A stretch of DNA of 64,000 bases from CADEEL01 sp050246475 (lineage in GTDB: Bacteria > Pseudomonadota > Alphaproteobacteria > Caulobacterales > Aquidulcibacteraceae). The translations under genes and the position numbers were made by a program. Position 1 is the stretch's first letter. Each line of letters opens with the position of its first letter. Under the pieces are notes generated by a model. The model was not told the DNA's origin, did no database searches, and worked only from the letters and a program-made list of their open reading frames with translations. Where the stretch lies: positions 186,001-250,000 of the forward strand of contig JBFWVZ010000001.1 in the NCBI GenBank assembly GCA_050246475.1, read 5' to 3'. Positions 35,954-44,363 of the stretch are shown here, one piece after another.

Positions 35954-37152
35954 CAGACATCGTAGTGCCGACGCTGGGCGAAAGCGTCACCGAGGCGACG
36001 GTCGCGCGCTGGCTGAAGAAAGCGGGCGAAGCGGTCGCGAAGGATGAGACGCTTGTTGAACTGGAGACGGACAAGGTGTCCGTCGAAGTCTCGGCGCCGG
36101 AAGCAGGCGTGCTCGCCGATATCGTCGCGGCGGAAGGCGCAACTGTGGAGATCGGGTCACTCCTCGGGCGCGTGAGCGCTGGCGCGGCGGCTTCATCGAA
36201 TGGCAACGGCAGCGCGAAGCCGGCAGCCGCGCCGCAAGCCAAGCCCGCCGCGCCGGCGCCTCCAGCGCGTCAGCCCGCGCAAGCACAAGCAGCGCCGCCG
36301 TCCGTGCAGCGGATCGCGTCGGAGAAGGGGATCGATCTTTCGGCGGTTCCTGGGAGCGGGCGCGATGGGCGCATCACCAAGTCCGACGCCATGAACGCGC
36401 TCACGACGACGCGCCCCGCCCCGACGCCGGTTGCGCCGCCCCGCGCCATCGGGCCGCGCGAAGAGCGCGTGCGGATGACGCGGCTTCGTCAAACGATCGC
36501 GCGGCGTTTGAAGGAAGCGCAAAACAACGCCGCGATGCTCACGACGTTCAACGAGGCGGACATGTCCGCGATCATGGCGGCGCGCAACAAGTACAAAGAC
36601 GGCTTCGAGAAGAAGCACGGCGTGAAACTCGGCTTCATGAGCTTCTTCGTGAAGGCGTGCGTGGCGGCGCTGCGCGAAATTCCGAACGTCAACGCCGAGA
36701 TCGACGGCGAGGATGTGATCTATAAGAATTACTACGACATCGGCATTGCGGTGGGGACGGACAAAGGCCTCGTCGTGCCGGTAGTGCGCGATTGCGATCA
36801 ACGCTCAATGGCGGAGATCGAAAAGGAGATCTCGGACCTCGGGCTCAAGGCGCGCGACGGGCATCTGAAGCTTGAAGACCTGCAAGGCGCGACGTTTACG
36901 ATTTCGAACGGAGGCGTTTACGGCTCGCTGATGAGCACGCCCATTTTGAACGCGCCGCAATCAGGCATCCTTGGCATGCACAAGATTCAGGAGCGCCCGA
37001 TCGCGATCAACGGGCAGGTCGTCATCCGGCCGATGATGTATCTCGCGCTTTCTTACGATCACCGGCTGGTGGACGGCAAAGAGGCGGTAACGTTTCTGGT
37101 GCGCGTAAAGGAAGGGCTCGAAGACCCCGAGCGGATGCTGCTCGATCTCTAA
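35950..37152 (+). CDS. sucB: 2-oxoglutarate dehydrogenase E2 (dihydrolipoyl succinyltransferase)
   Basis: Core of the 2-oxoglutarate dehydrogenase complex. The 400-residue product has one lipoyl domain with the lipoylated Lys42 in ETDKVSVEV, an Ala/Pro/Gln-rich linker, and an E3-binding domain (IASEKGIDLSAVPGSG at about residues 118-135). The catalytic acyltransferase domain contains the active-site SYDHRLVDGKEA. The start ATG overlaps the GFA gene stop. The TAA shares four bases (CTAA) with the convergent crotonase stop. No lpd gene follows, so the E3 must be encoded elsewhere. Confidence 0.97.
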   Translation: MTDIVVPTLGESVTEATVARWLKKAGEAVAKDETLVELETDKVSVEVSAPEAGVLADIVAAEGATVEIGSLLGRVSAGAAASSNGNGSAKPAAAPQAKPAAPAPPARQPAQAQAAPPSVQRIASEKGIDLSAVPGSGRDGRITKSDAMNALTTTRPAPTPVAPPRAIGPREERVRMTRLRQTIARRLKEAQNNAAMLTTFNEADMSAIMAARNKYKDGFEKKHGVKLGFMSFFVKACVAALREIPNVNAEIDGEDVIYKNYYDIGIAVGTDKGLVVPVVRDCDQRSMAEIEKEISDLGLKARDGHLKLEDLQGATFTISNGGVYGSLMSTPILNAPQSGILGMHKIQERPIAINGQVVIRPMMYLALSYDHRLVDGKEAVTFLVRVKEGLEDPERMLLDL

Positions 37153-37958
37153 GCCACGTCCGCGAAGTTTGGCGCGCGCTTCTGCATGTTGGCCATCACA
37201 GCCTCGATCTGATTGGGCGAGCCGATGAGCGCGACTTGCTCGTCCGTCTCCTGCTGCAGGATCGCGCGCTGGTCGGAATCCTGCATCGCGTTCAGCAAGC
37301 GCTTAGCGCCGCGCATCGCGTGCGGGTTCTTGGCGGCGATTTCCTTTGCGAGAGCGAGCGCCTCCGCGCGCGGGTCAGCGCAGACGCGTGTGGCAATGCC
37401 TAAGCGCTGGGCTTCCTCGCCGTTGAACACGCGGCCGGAATAGGTGAGTTCGCGCGCGTAGTCGTCGCGCACCAGGCCGCGCAGCAGCACGACGCCGGCC
37501 ATATCGGGCACGAGGCCCCAATTGATCTCGAAGATGGAGAGCTTCACGTCGGGTGCGACGAAGCGCATGTCCGCGCCGAGCGTCAGCTGAAAGCCGCCGC
37601 CATAGGCGACGCCGTGCACGGCGGCGATCACCGGAACGGGCTGTTCGCGCCACACCATCACCGCCTGCTGCGCGCGGTTGGCGCCGCCGGGCGTGCGCTT
37701 TTGCGCTTCCAGGCTGCCGTTGCCGCGTGGTTCACCCGAAGCCATTTTGCCGAAGTTCGAGGTGTCGAGCCCCGCGCAAAAGGCGCGGCCATCGCCTGAG
37801 AGCACGATGGCGCGCACGGCATTGTTCGTCTTCAGGGTCTCACCTGTCTCGATGAGCGCGGCGAACATTGCATCGTCCAGCGCGTTCATCTTGTCGGCGC
37901 GGGTCAGGCGCACGTCGGCGACGCCGCCTTCGATCGTCACGGTCACGCGGTCGTTCAT
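37149..37958 (-). CDS. Enoyl-CoA hydratase/isomerase (crotonase) family protein
   Basis: A 269-residue crotonase-fold protein. The oxyanion-hole glycines are visible in FCAGLDTSNFG and AAVHGVAYGGGFQLTLGAD, and the helix around SIFEINWGLVPDMAG matches. The catalytic glutamates of true hydratases are not clearly in place, so hydratase versus isomerase or thioesterase activity is open. I start it at MNDRVTV (37958) behind a GGGAGAGAAAC site. It is divergent from an MFS transporter (106 bases) and convergent with sucB (CTAA overlap). Confidence 0.9.
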   Translation of the reverse strand: MNDRVTVTIEGGVADVRLTRADKMNALDDAMFAALIETGETLKTNNAVRAIVLSGDGRAFCAGLDTSNFGKMASGEPRGNGSLEAQKRTPGGANRAQQAVMVWREQPVPVIAAVHGVAYGGGFQLTLGADMRFVAPDVKLSIFEINWGLVPDMAGVVLLRGLVRDDYARELTYSGRVFNGEEAQRLGIATRVCADPRAEALALAKEIAAKNPHAMRGAKRLLNAMQDSDQRAILQQETDEQVALIGSPNQIEAVMANMQKRAPNFADVA

Positions 37959-38064
37959 GTTTCTCTCCCTGTCGGGCGCCACTATCGCCAAAGCGGGCCC
38001 TCTCTCCAAGCCCTGACGATACGTCGCGCTCGCGTGCGCGGGAGGCCTCGGCTAAGGCTCGCGC

Positions 38065-39264
38065 ATGGCCGCCGCGCCCGTTGCCGCAAAGAGAGGAGCC
38101 TCGCTCCTCGCGCTCGTGCTCGTCGTGCTGACGGGCCTTGTCGGCTTCGGGCTTTTCATCCCGATCTTTCCGTTCCTAGCGCTGCATCTTGGCGCGACGG
38201 CGACTGAGACGACGATCGCGATGGGCGCCTATTCGCTCGGGCAGCTGATCGCCTCGCCGGGGTGGGGGCGGCTTTCGGACATTGTCGGGCGCAAGCCGGT
38301 GCTCATCATCGGGCTCGCTGGCGGGGCGGTTTCTTACATCATGCTCGCTTACGCGACGTCGGTCGAAGCGATGGGGCTGGCGCGGCTCTTCGGCGGGCTC
38401 ATGGCTGGCAATGTGGGCGCGGCGTTCGCGGCCGCGACGGACCTCGCGGACGATTCCACACGCGCGCGCAATATGGGATTCCTGGGCGCGGCGTTCGCGG
38501 TTGCGTTCATCGTGGGCCCGGCGCTCGGCGCGCTGCTGGTTGGGCCGGACGCAACGCTTCAAGGCTATCAGCGCGTGTGTTTCGCGGCGGCGGGGTTCGC
38601 CACGCTCGCGGTGGCGTTCGCGGCATTCTTTTTCACGGAGACATTGCCGCGCGAGGCGCGCCGCAGTGCAACGGCGCCGCGTGTGCGCCGCATGGCGTTG
38701 CTTCAGTCGCGGCCGTTGCTGGCGCGGCTCGTCGCGATCACGCTCGTGATGATCAGCGCGCAGGCGCTGATGGAATCGACGTTCGCCTTGTGGGCGGACC
38801 GCGAGCTCTCCTGGGGCGCGCATGAAACCGGCTGGGCGTTCGCGGCGCTCGGCGTGCTGACGATCCTGCTTCAGGGCGGCGGCGCGGGCCGCATCGCGCG
38901 CACGCTTGGAGAAGCGCGCATGCTGGCGCTTGGGCTTATTGTGTTCGCATGCGGACTGATCGGTCTCGCGCTGGCGCAGGCGCAGTGGAGCGCCTATGCG
39001 GCGCTTTCGGTGCTGGCCGTCGGCGTGGGGCTTGCGACGCCGGCGCTCAACGCGTTGGTGGGCGGGCAAGCGCGCGAAGATGATCGCGGAGCCGTAATGG
39101 GGCTCAATCAGTCCGCGTCCGCCCTTGGGCGCGTGATCGGGCCGCTGTCCGCCGGCGCGCTGTTCGACGGCCTTGGGCACACGGCGCCGTTTGCGATCGG
39201 GGCGATTTTGCTTGCGGGCGCGCTGGCGCTGGCGCTAACCGCCAAGCGCGATGAGCCTATTTGA
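38065..39264 (+). CDS. MFS transporter, drug-efflux (TetA-like) type
   Basis: A 399-residue 12-helix transporter. The N-terminal half has the loop 2-3 signature GRLSDIVGRKPVL, and helix 5 carries the motif-C-like GPALGALLVG, both typical of DHA1-type drug/H+ antiporters. Helices are evenly spaced. The drug specificity is unknown. It is transcribed away from the crotonase gene and overlaps the oxygenase gene by 14 bases, so the two are likely cotranscribed. Confidence 0.88.
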   Translation: MAAAPVAAKRGASLLALVLVVLTGLVGFGLFIPIFPFLALHLGATATETTIAMGAYSLGQLIASPGWGRLSDIVGRKPVLIIGLAGGAVSYIMLAYATSVEAMGLARLFGGLMAGNVGAAFAAATDLADDSTRARNMGFLGAAFAVAFIVGPALGALLVGPDATLQGYQRVCFAAAGFATLAVAFAAFFFTETLPREARRSATAPRVRRMALLQSRPLLARLVAITLVMISAQALMESTFALWADRELSWGAHETGWAFAALGVLTILLQGGGAGRIARTLGEARMLALGLIVFACGLIGLALAQAQWSAYAALSVLAVGVGLATPALNALVGGQAREDDRGAVMGLNQSASALGRVIGPLSAGALFDGLGHTAPFAIGAILLAGALALALTAKRDEPI

Positions 39265-40231
39265 AGCGCTCAAGGCGCGTGCGGCGCAAGGCGATGCGCG
39301 CGCGATGGTCGAGGCGGGGCGGCGCATGCTCGTCGGCCTCGATGCGCCGTTCTCGCCGGTCGAAGGCGCGGCGCTCATCGAAGCGGCCGCCGCGCTCGAG
39401 AACGGACAGGCGCATCATCAGCTTGCCATTCTTTGCGGCGCCGGCGCGGGGCGCGCGCAAAGTTGGGGAGAGGCGCTTGATCATCTGCAGCGCGCGGCTT
39501 CGCTCAATTGGGCGCCGGCACGGGGCGAGCTCAAATTTCTGGCCGATCGGGAGGGTGTCAATTGGCGTGCGCTGCGGCGCAGCATATCGGCGAAAGATTG
39601 GCTGCGCGCGCGGCCTAGTGAGATCGTCAACGACTCGCCGCGCATCGCGCGTGTGCGCGGCTTTGCTTCGGCGCGTGAGTGCGCCTGGTTCAAAATGCGC
39701 GCGAAGCCGGGGCTGACGCGCGCGACCGTCTATGATGAGGCGACGGGCGGGCTCATTCCGGTGCGCGAACGCACCAACACCGAGACCACGTTTTCGCTCG
39801 TCTACGCCGATCTGCCGCTGCTCTTTCTGCAGACGCGACTTGCGACCGCGCTTGGCGCCGAGCGGATGGCGTTCGAGACGACGAAGGTGCTGCACTACGA
39901 GCCTGGCCAGGAGTTCGCGCCGCACTACGATTTCATCGAAACGGACACGCCCGCACTTGCGGACAGCGTCGCGCGGGAAGGGCAGCGCGTCGCCACGGCG
40001 CTGGTCTATCTCAATGACGGCTATGAAGGCGGGGAAACGCAGTTTCCGAACCTCGACGTTTCGTTCAAGGGCGCGACGGGCGACCTCTATTGGTTCGAGA
40101 ATATCGATGCGTCGGGCGCCGGTGATCCACGCACGCTCCATGCGGGGGCGCCTCCCACACGCGGGGAAAAGTGGGTGCTGTCGCAATGGGTGCGGGAAAA
40201 GCCCAGCCGGCGCTCGTTCAACGCGGTCTAG
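39251..40231 (+). CDS. Sel1-like repeat/2OG-Fe(II) dioxygenase (prolyl-4-hydroxylase type)
   Basis: A 326-residue protein in two parts. Residues about 1-100 are helical repeats of Sel1/TPR appearance (ARAMVEAGRRMLVGL, ENGQAHHQLAILCGAGAG). Residues about 130-320 form the double-stranded beta-helix of P4H-type dioxygenases. The iron ligands are His225-x-Asp227 (HYDFIE) and His297 (LHAGAPP), and Lys307 likely binds 2-oxoglutarate. All catalytic residues are present. The repeats may recruit a protein substrate such as a Pro-containing target, but that is inference. It overlaps the MFS gene by 14 bases and is convergent with the esterase. Confidence 0.88.
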   Translation: MSLFEALKARAAQGDARAMVEAGRRMLVGLDAPFSPVEGAALIEAAAALENGQAHHQLAILCGAGAGRAQSWGEALDHLQRAASLNWAPARGELKFLADREGVNWRALRRSISAKDWLRARPSEIVNDSPRIARVRGFASARECAWFKMRAKPGLTRATVYDEATGGLIPVRERTNTETTFSLVYADLPLLFLQTRLATALGAERMAFETTKVLHYEPGQEFAPHYDFIETDTPALADSVAREGQRVATALVYLNDGYEGGETQFPNLDVSFKGATGDLYWFENIDASGAGDPRTLHAGAPPTRGEKWVLSQWVREKPSRRSFNAV

Positions 40232-41156
40232 CGAGCGCTGCGGCAAGCCAGCGTGCGGCGACCTCCACCGCTTCGCGCGCCCCGGCCGAAACTGCGGTCA
40301 TATTGAAGAAGCCGTGGACCTGAGCCGGGTAGTCGGCGAGCGTGAGCGAGACGCCGCACGCGGCAAGCTTGTCGGCGTAAGCCTTGCCCTCATCGCGCAG
40401 CGGGTCGAGGCCCGCAGTTACGATGTAAGCGGGCGGCAGGCTGGCCAGATCGTTTTCGAGCAGCGGCGAGCAGCGCACGTCGAAAGCATCCTCTTTGCGC
40501 GCGAGATATTTCTCCTTGAAGAAATCCTGTGCGGCCTGTGTCAGCACCAAGCCTTCGCGCAGGCGGATCTGCGACGGCGTCATCTGAATGAGCTGCACGC
40601 AGGGATAGATGAGGAGCTGCGCCTTTGGGCGCTGGGGTTCGCGCTTCAGGGCTTGGGCGACGCCAGCCGCCAAATTGCCGCCGGCTGAATCGCCGCCAAT
40701 TGCGATGCGCGCGGGATCGAAACCGAGATCGCCGGTGTGGGTAAAGGCATAGCGCGTCGCGGCCAGCGCATCGTCGTACGCGCAGGGAAATTTGTGCTCC
40801 GGCGCCAAGCGGTAAGCGACCGAGAGCACACGCACGGCGCCGTTCGCGGCCAGGCGGCGGCAGAGCATCTCATGGCTTTCGAGATCGCCCAGCACGAAGC
40901 CGCCGCCATGAAAATAGACGAGCGCGGGGCCGGGGCCGACGCCGGCCGCGATCGGCTCGTAGAGGCGCGCCTTCAGTTTTCCCGCCGCGCCATCGATCTC
41001 CAGATTGCGAATCTCGCGCACCGGCGGGGCGTCGGCTTCAAGCGCCTGGATGGTTTTCCAGAATTGCAGGCGCGCGTGCGCGGCGCCCGCCTTCCAGTCG
41101 ACATGCGGGCGCGGGAATCGATCGAGGAGTGCCTGGAACCGTGGATCAAGCGCCAT
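40218..41156 (-). CDS. Alpha/beta hydrolase, HSL-family esterase
   Basis: A 312-residue serine esterase of the hormone-sensitive-lipase group. The oxyanion-hole HGGGFVLGD and nucleophile motif GDSAGGNLA are both perfect, with the acid in AGLDPLRDEG and the base in VHGFFNM. Substrates are usually short acyl esters. It is the last gene of a run behind the TolC protein (10-base gap), so it is probably in the MacAB-TolC operon. The 3' end overlaps the oxygenase gene by 14 bases. Confidence 0.92.
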   Translation of the reverse strand: MALDPRFQALLDRFPRPHVDWKAGAAHARLQFWKTIQALEADAPPVREIRNLEIDGAAGKLKARLYEPIAAGVGPGPALVYFHGGGFVLGDLESHEMLCRRLAANGAVRVLSVAYRLAPEHKFPCAYDDALAATRYAFTHTGDLGFDPARIAIGGDSAGGNLAAGVAQALKREPQRPKAQLLIYPCVQLIQMTPSQIRLREGLVLTQAAQDFFKEKYLARKEDAFDVRCSPLLENDLASLPPAYIVTAGLDPLRDEGKAYADKLAACGVSLTLADYPAQVHGFFNMTAVSAGAREAVEVAARWLAAALARPR

Positions 41157-41166
41157 GGCGCTCGAT

Positions 41167-42429
41167 TTAGTCGTCCTGCGGCGGGGCCACCAGCGCGCCC
41201 ATGCTCGCGAGCATCTGCCGTTCGGCGACGACGAGATCGCGCTCAGCGGCGGCGAGCGCCAACCGTGCGTCCAGCAAGTCCTGCTCCTGGATCAGCACAT
41301 CGATGGTGGAGCGCAGACCCGTCTCCTGCTCCAGGCGGATGCCCTGATAGGCAAGTTCCGCGGCTTCGACCTGCTCGCGCGCGCTGACGACCGCTGCGCG
41401 CGCGCTTTCAAGGCCGGTCCATGAGGTCGTCACCTCTTCGCGCACCGCGCGTTCCGCCGAGGCGACGTCGAAGGTCGCGGCGTTGCGCAGCTGGCGGGCT
41501 TGGCGTGAGCGGGAAAGGTTCAGGCCGCCATTGAAGAGCTGCCAACTCATGCGCACGCCGACGCTCTCGGATTGAAAGTCGTCGCCGTCGTCAAAGTCGC
41601 CGGAGATGTTGGTTCCGGCGCTTAGCGAGACGTTGGGCAGGAAGCTCGAGCGGGTGAGATCGACGCCGGCGTCGGCGGCAAGCGCGGCGGCCTGCGCGCC
41701 AATGAGCACGGGGCTCGATTCCGCAGCACGATCCAGCGCCTCCTGCAAATTCGCGGGCAGGCCGGGCGCTGTCGGCGGCGGCTGGAGATCGCTGGGCGGA
41801 TGACCGACCAGGCGGATATAGGCTTCGATGGCCGATGAGAGCTGGCCTTGCGCCTGGGTCAGCTGGGTACGCGCCTGCGCCAAGCGCGCCTGCGATTGGG
41901 CGACATCGGTGCGGGTGACGAGGCCGGCGTCGAATTGGGCGGTTGCGTATTCGAATTGGCGGGTGAGGTTGGCGACGGTCGTCTCGCGCGCGGCGACGAC
42001 AGCTTGGGTCTGGCGCACGCCTGCATAGGCAGCGGCGACATCGAGCACGAGTTGTTGCGTCGTGTCCGTGAAGTCCGCCACGGCGCCGGCGATGTTGGCG
42101 CGCGCCTGCCGCGTCGAGGCGAGCACGCGGCCGCCGCCGAACAGGAGCTGGGAGGCGTTCAAACCCGCCGACCAGCTTTCATCGTCGCCGCCGTCGCCGG
42201 AGGAGGCGTCCGCGCCGGCGCTGGCGGAAATGGAGGGGAAGGCCTCGGCCCATGCCTGCGGGAGCTGCTCGCGGGTGGCGTTCAAGCGTGCGCGGGCGGA
42301 GGCGAGGTTCGGGTTGCCGTCGAGCGCCGACTGGGTCGCTTCGTCGAGCGTCTCGGCCATGGCGGCGGGAGCGAGTGCGGCGAATGCGCAGGCGATCATC
42401 AGGGTGCGGAGCATCGGTCTCTTTTTCAT
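41167..42429 (-). CDS. TolC-family outer-membrane efflux protein
   Basis: A 420-residue outer-membrane channel protein. A signal peptide ends at about AMA/ETLDE, followed by two long coiled-coil repeats with the TolC layout (DEATQSALDGNPNLASARARL, and a second half containing LPNVSLSAGTNISGDF). It forms the outer-membrane duct of a tripartite system. It lies 12 bases after the MacB-type permease and 10 bases before the esterase, all leftward. Confidence 0.92.
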   Translation of the reverse strand: MKKRPMLRTLMIACAFAALAPAAMAETLDEATQSALDGNPNLASARARLNATREQLPQAWAEAFPSISASAGADASSGDGGDDESWSAGLNASQLLFGGGRVLASTRQARANIAGAVADFTDTTQQLVLDVAAAYAGVRQTQAVVAARETTVANLTRQFEYATAQFDAGLVTRTDVAQSQARLAQARTQLTQAQGQLSSAIEAYIRLVGHPPSDLQPPPTAPGLPANLQEALDRAAESSPVLIGAQAAALAADAGVDLTRSSFLPNVSLSAGTNISGDFDDGDDFQSESVGVRMSWQLFNGGLNLSRSRQARQLRNAATFDVASAERAVREEVTTSWTGLESARAAVVSAREQVEAAELAYQGIRLEQETGLRSTIDVLIQEQDLLDARLALAAAERDLVVAERQMLASMGALVAPPQDD

Positions 42430-42441
42430 TCTGAACAGGGC

Positions 42442-43671
42442 TCACTCTCTTCGGAGAGCTTCGATGGGATCCAGGCGCGCTGCCCGCCAGGCTGGATAAG
42501 CCCCGAACACGACGCCCACCACCCCGGAAAAGACAATCGCCAAAATGGCGGTTTCCGGCGCGACCGCCAAGGGGAGGCCGACGGCCGCCGTAATCGCCCA
42601 GGCGCCCAAGACGCCAATCAGCAATCCGATCACACCGCCCGCCACGGAAAGGGCGACGGCTTCGAGGCCGAATTGCCGCAGGATGTCGCCCTGGCGCGCG
42701 CCCAGAGCTTTCCGGAGCCCGATCTCCCGGGTCCGCTCCGTCACGGAGACGAGCATGATGTTCATGATGCCAATGCCGCCGACGAGCAGGGAGACGGCGG
42801 AGATCGAAGCAAGGAGCGCGGTGAAGGTCTGCGTCGCCTCCTGGGACGCCTCAGCGATCGAATTAAGGTTTTGGACGGTGAAATCGTCGTCCTCGCCGCT
42901 GGTGCGGTGGCGGCGGCGCATGAGTTCGGTGATCTCTTCCTCGACGCGGGAGAGATCGTCCTCAGAGTAGGTTTTCACCGATATCTGACTGATGTTGTCG
43001 CCGCGCCCGCGCCTGCCGGCGATGCGGCGCTTGACTGTGGTGAGCGGGGCGAGCGCCACATCGTCCTGATCTTGAAAACCGGACTGGCCTTTCGGTTCGA
43101 GGACGCCGATCACCTCGTAGGACCCGCCGTTGACGCGCACCGTCTGTCCGATGGGATCGACGTTGGGAAAGAGATTGTCCGCGACCGTGCGTCCCAGCAC
43201 GATCACGCGGCGCGCCTGGGAGACGTCGGCTTCCTCGAAGAAGCGGCCGCTTTCAACGGCCCAGTCGCGCGCGACCAGATAAGCGGGCGTCACTCCTTCC
43301 ACGCGCGTGTTCCAGTTCAAGCCGTTGGCGACCATCTGCGCCTGCGCGCGCACGGTGGGCGCCACCGCTGCGAGGCCCTGAATTTCGCGCTCGATGGCTT
43401 CGGAGTCGGACAGCGTGAGGGAATCCCAGCCGCCGGCGGCGCCGCGGACGCCGCCCGCGCCGCGCTGCGCGCCCGGCACGATGATGAGGAGGTTTGAGCC
43501 CAGGCTCGAAATGGACGCCTGCACGCGCTCCTGCGCGCCGCGCCCCAGCGCGACCATCGCCACGACGGAAGCGACGCCGATGATGACGCCCAACGCCGTC
43601 AGCGCAGAGCGCAGCGGATTGGATTGCAGGGCGCGCAGGGCGCCGCCGACAAGATCGGCGAGGCGGATCAT
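42442..43671 (-). CDS. MacB-type ABC transporter permease
   Basis: A 409-residue permease. An N-terminal membrane helix (about 20-45) begins NPLRSALTALGVIIGVAS. A large periplasmic MacB_PCD domain follows, then three C-terminal FtsX-type helices (around VSLLVGGIGIMNIMLVSV and KALGARQGDILRQF). MacB homologues act as mechanotransmitters pushing substrate from the periplasm through TolC. Here the ATPase is a separate polypeptide whose 3' end overlaps this gene by four bases (ATGA). The periplasmic loop contains a Gly-rich stretch of unknown relevance. Confidence 0.92.
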   Translation of the reverse strand: MIRLADLVGGALRALQSNPLRSALTALGVIIGVASVVAMVALGRGAQERVQASISSLGSNLLIIVPGAQRGAGGVRGAAGGWDSLTLSDSEAIEREIQGLAAVAPTVRAQAQMVANGLNWNTRVEGVTPAYLVARDWAVESGRFFEEADVSQARRVIVLGRTVADNLFPNVDPIGQTVRVNGGSYEVIGVLEPKGQSGFQDQDDVALAPLTTVKRRIAGRRGRGDNISQISVKTYSEDDLSRVEEEITELMRRRHRTSGEDDDFTVQNLNSIAEASQEATQTFTALLASISAVSLLVGGIGIMNIMLVSVTERTREIGLRKALGARQGDILRQFGLEAVALSVAGGVIGLLIGVLGAWAITAAVGLPLAVAPETAILAIVFSGVVGVVFGAYPAWRAARLDPIEALRRE

Positions 43672-44363
43672 GCTGCGCGCTCCACGGCGCGGTCATGCAC
43701 GATCTTGCCGTCGCGCATTTCGATGATGCGCTTGGTGGCGGCGGCCACGTCAAGATCGTGCGTCACCAGGATCACGGTGACGCCTTCGGCGTTCAGCTCG
43801 TGGAAGAGGGCCAAGATGTCCTTGCCTGTCTGGGTGTCGAGCGCGCCGGTGGGTTCGTCCGCTAAGAGGACCGGCGGTTTGCAGGCGAGCGCGCGCGCGA
43901 TCGCGACGCGCTGCTGCTGGCCGCCTGAAAGCTGCGTGGGGCGGTGGTCGGTGCGCTCGGCGAGGCCCACGCGCGCCAGCAATTCTTCGGCCCGCGCGCG
44001 GCGTTCTCTCGGATCGGCGCCGGCGTAGATGAGCGGCAGCTCGACGTTCTCGAGCGCCGTCAGACGCGGCAGCAAATTGAAGCTCTGGAAGACGAAACCG
44101 ATCGTGCGGTTGCGGAAGACCGCGAGATCGCTGTCGTCCATGGCGCCAATGTCGTTTCCCGCGATAGCGAGCGTTCCGTCCGTCGGCGAATCCAAACCGC
44201 CGATCAGATTCATCAGCGTCGATTTTCCCGAGCCAGACGGGCCTACGATGGCGACGTAGTCGCCTTCCGCGATGGCGAAGGAGACGCCGTCGAGCGCGTG
44301 CACGGTCTCCTCGCCCATCTGGTAATGTTTGACGAGCGTCTGGGCTTCAACGAGCGCGCTCAT
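43668..44363 (-). CDS. MacB/LolD-type ABC transporter ATPase
   Basis: A 231-residue ATPase powering the MacB-type permease. Walker A is at residues 41-49 (GPSGSGKST), the ABC signature is LSGGQQQRVAIARAL, and Walker B reads LLADEPTGALD. It is of the small, single-domain MacB/LolD subgroup. The ATG at 44363 shares one base with the adaptor gene's TGA; a GTG one codon earlier is possible. It is in the order adaptor-ATPase-permease-TolC-esterase. Confidence 0.94.
   Translation of the reverse strand: MSALVEAQTLVKHYQMGEETVHALDGVSFAIAEGDYVAIVGPSGSGKSTLMNLIGGLDSPTDGTLAIAGNDIGAMDDSDLAVFRNRTIGFVFQSFNLLPRLTALENVELPLIYAGADPRERRARAEELLARVGLAERTDHRPTQLSGGQQQRVAIARALACKPPVLLADEPTGALDTQTGKDILALFHELNAEGVTVILVTHDLDVAAATKRIIEMRDGKIVHDRAVERAA

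Noticed and set aside
41848..43497. Open frame of 549 codons on the plus strand opposite the TolC and permease genes
   Set aside because: Spans two certain genes on the opposite strand and shows no protein-like pattern.
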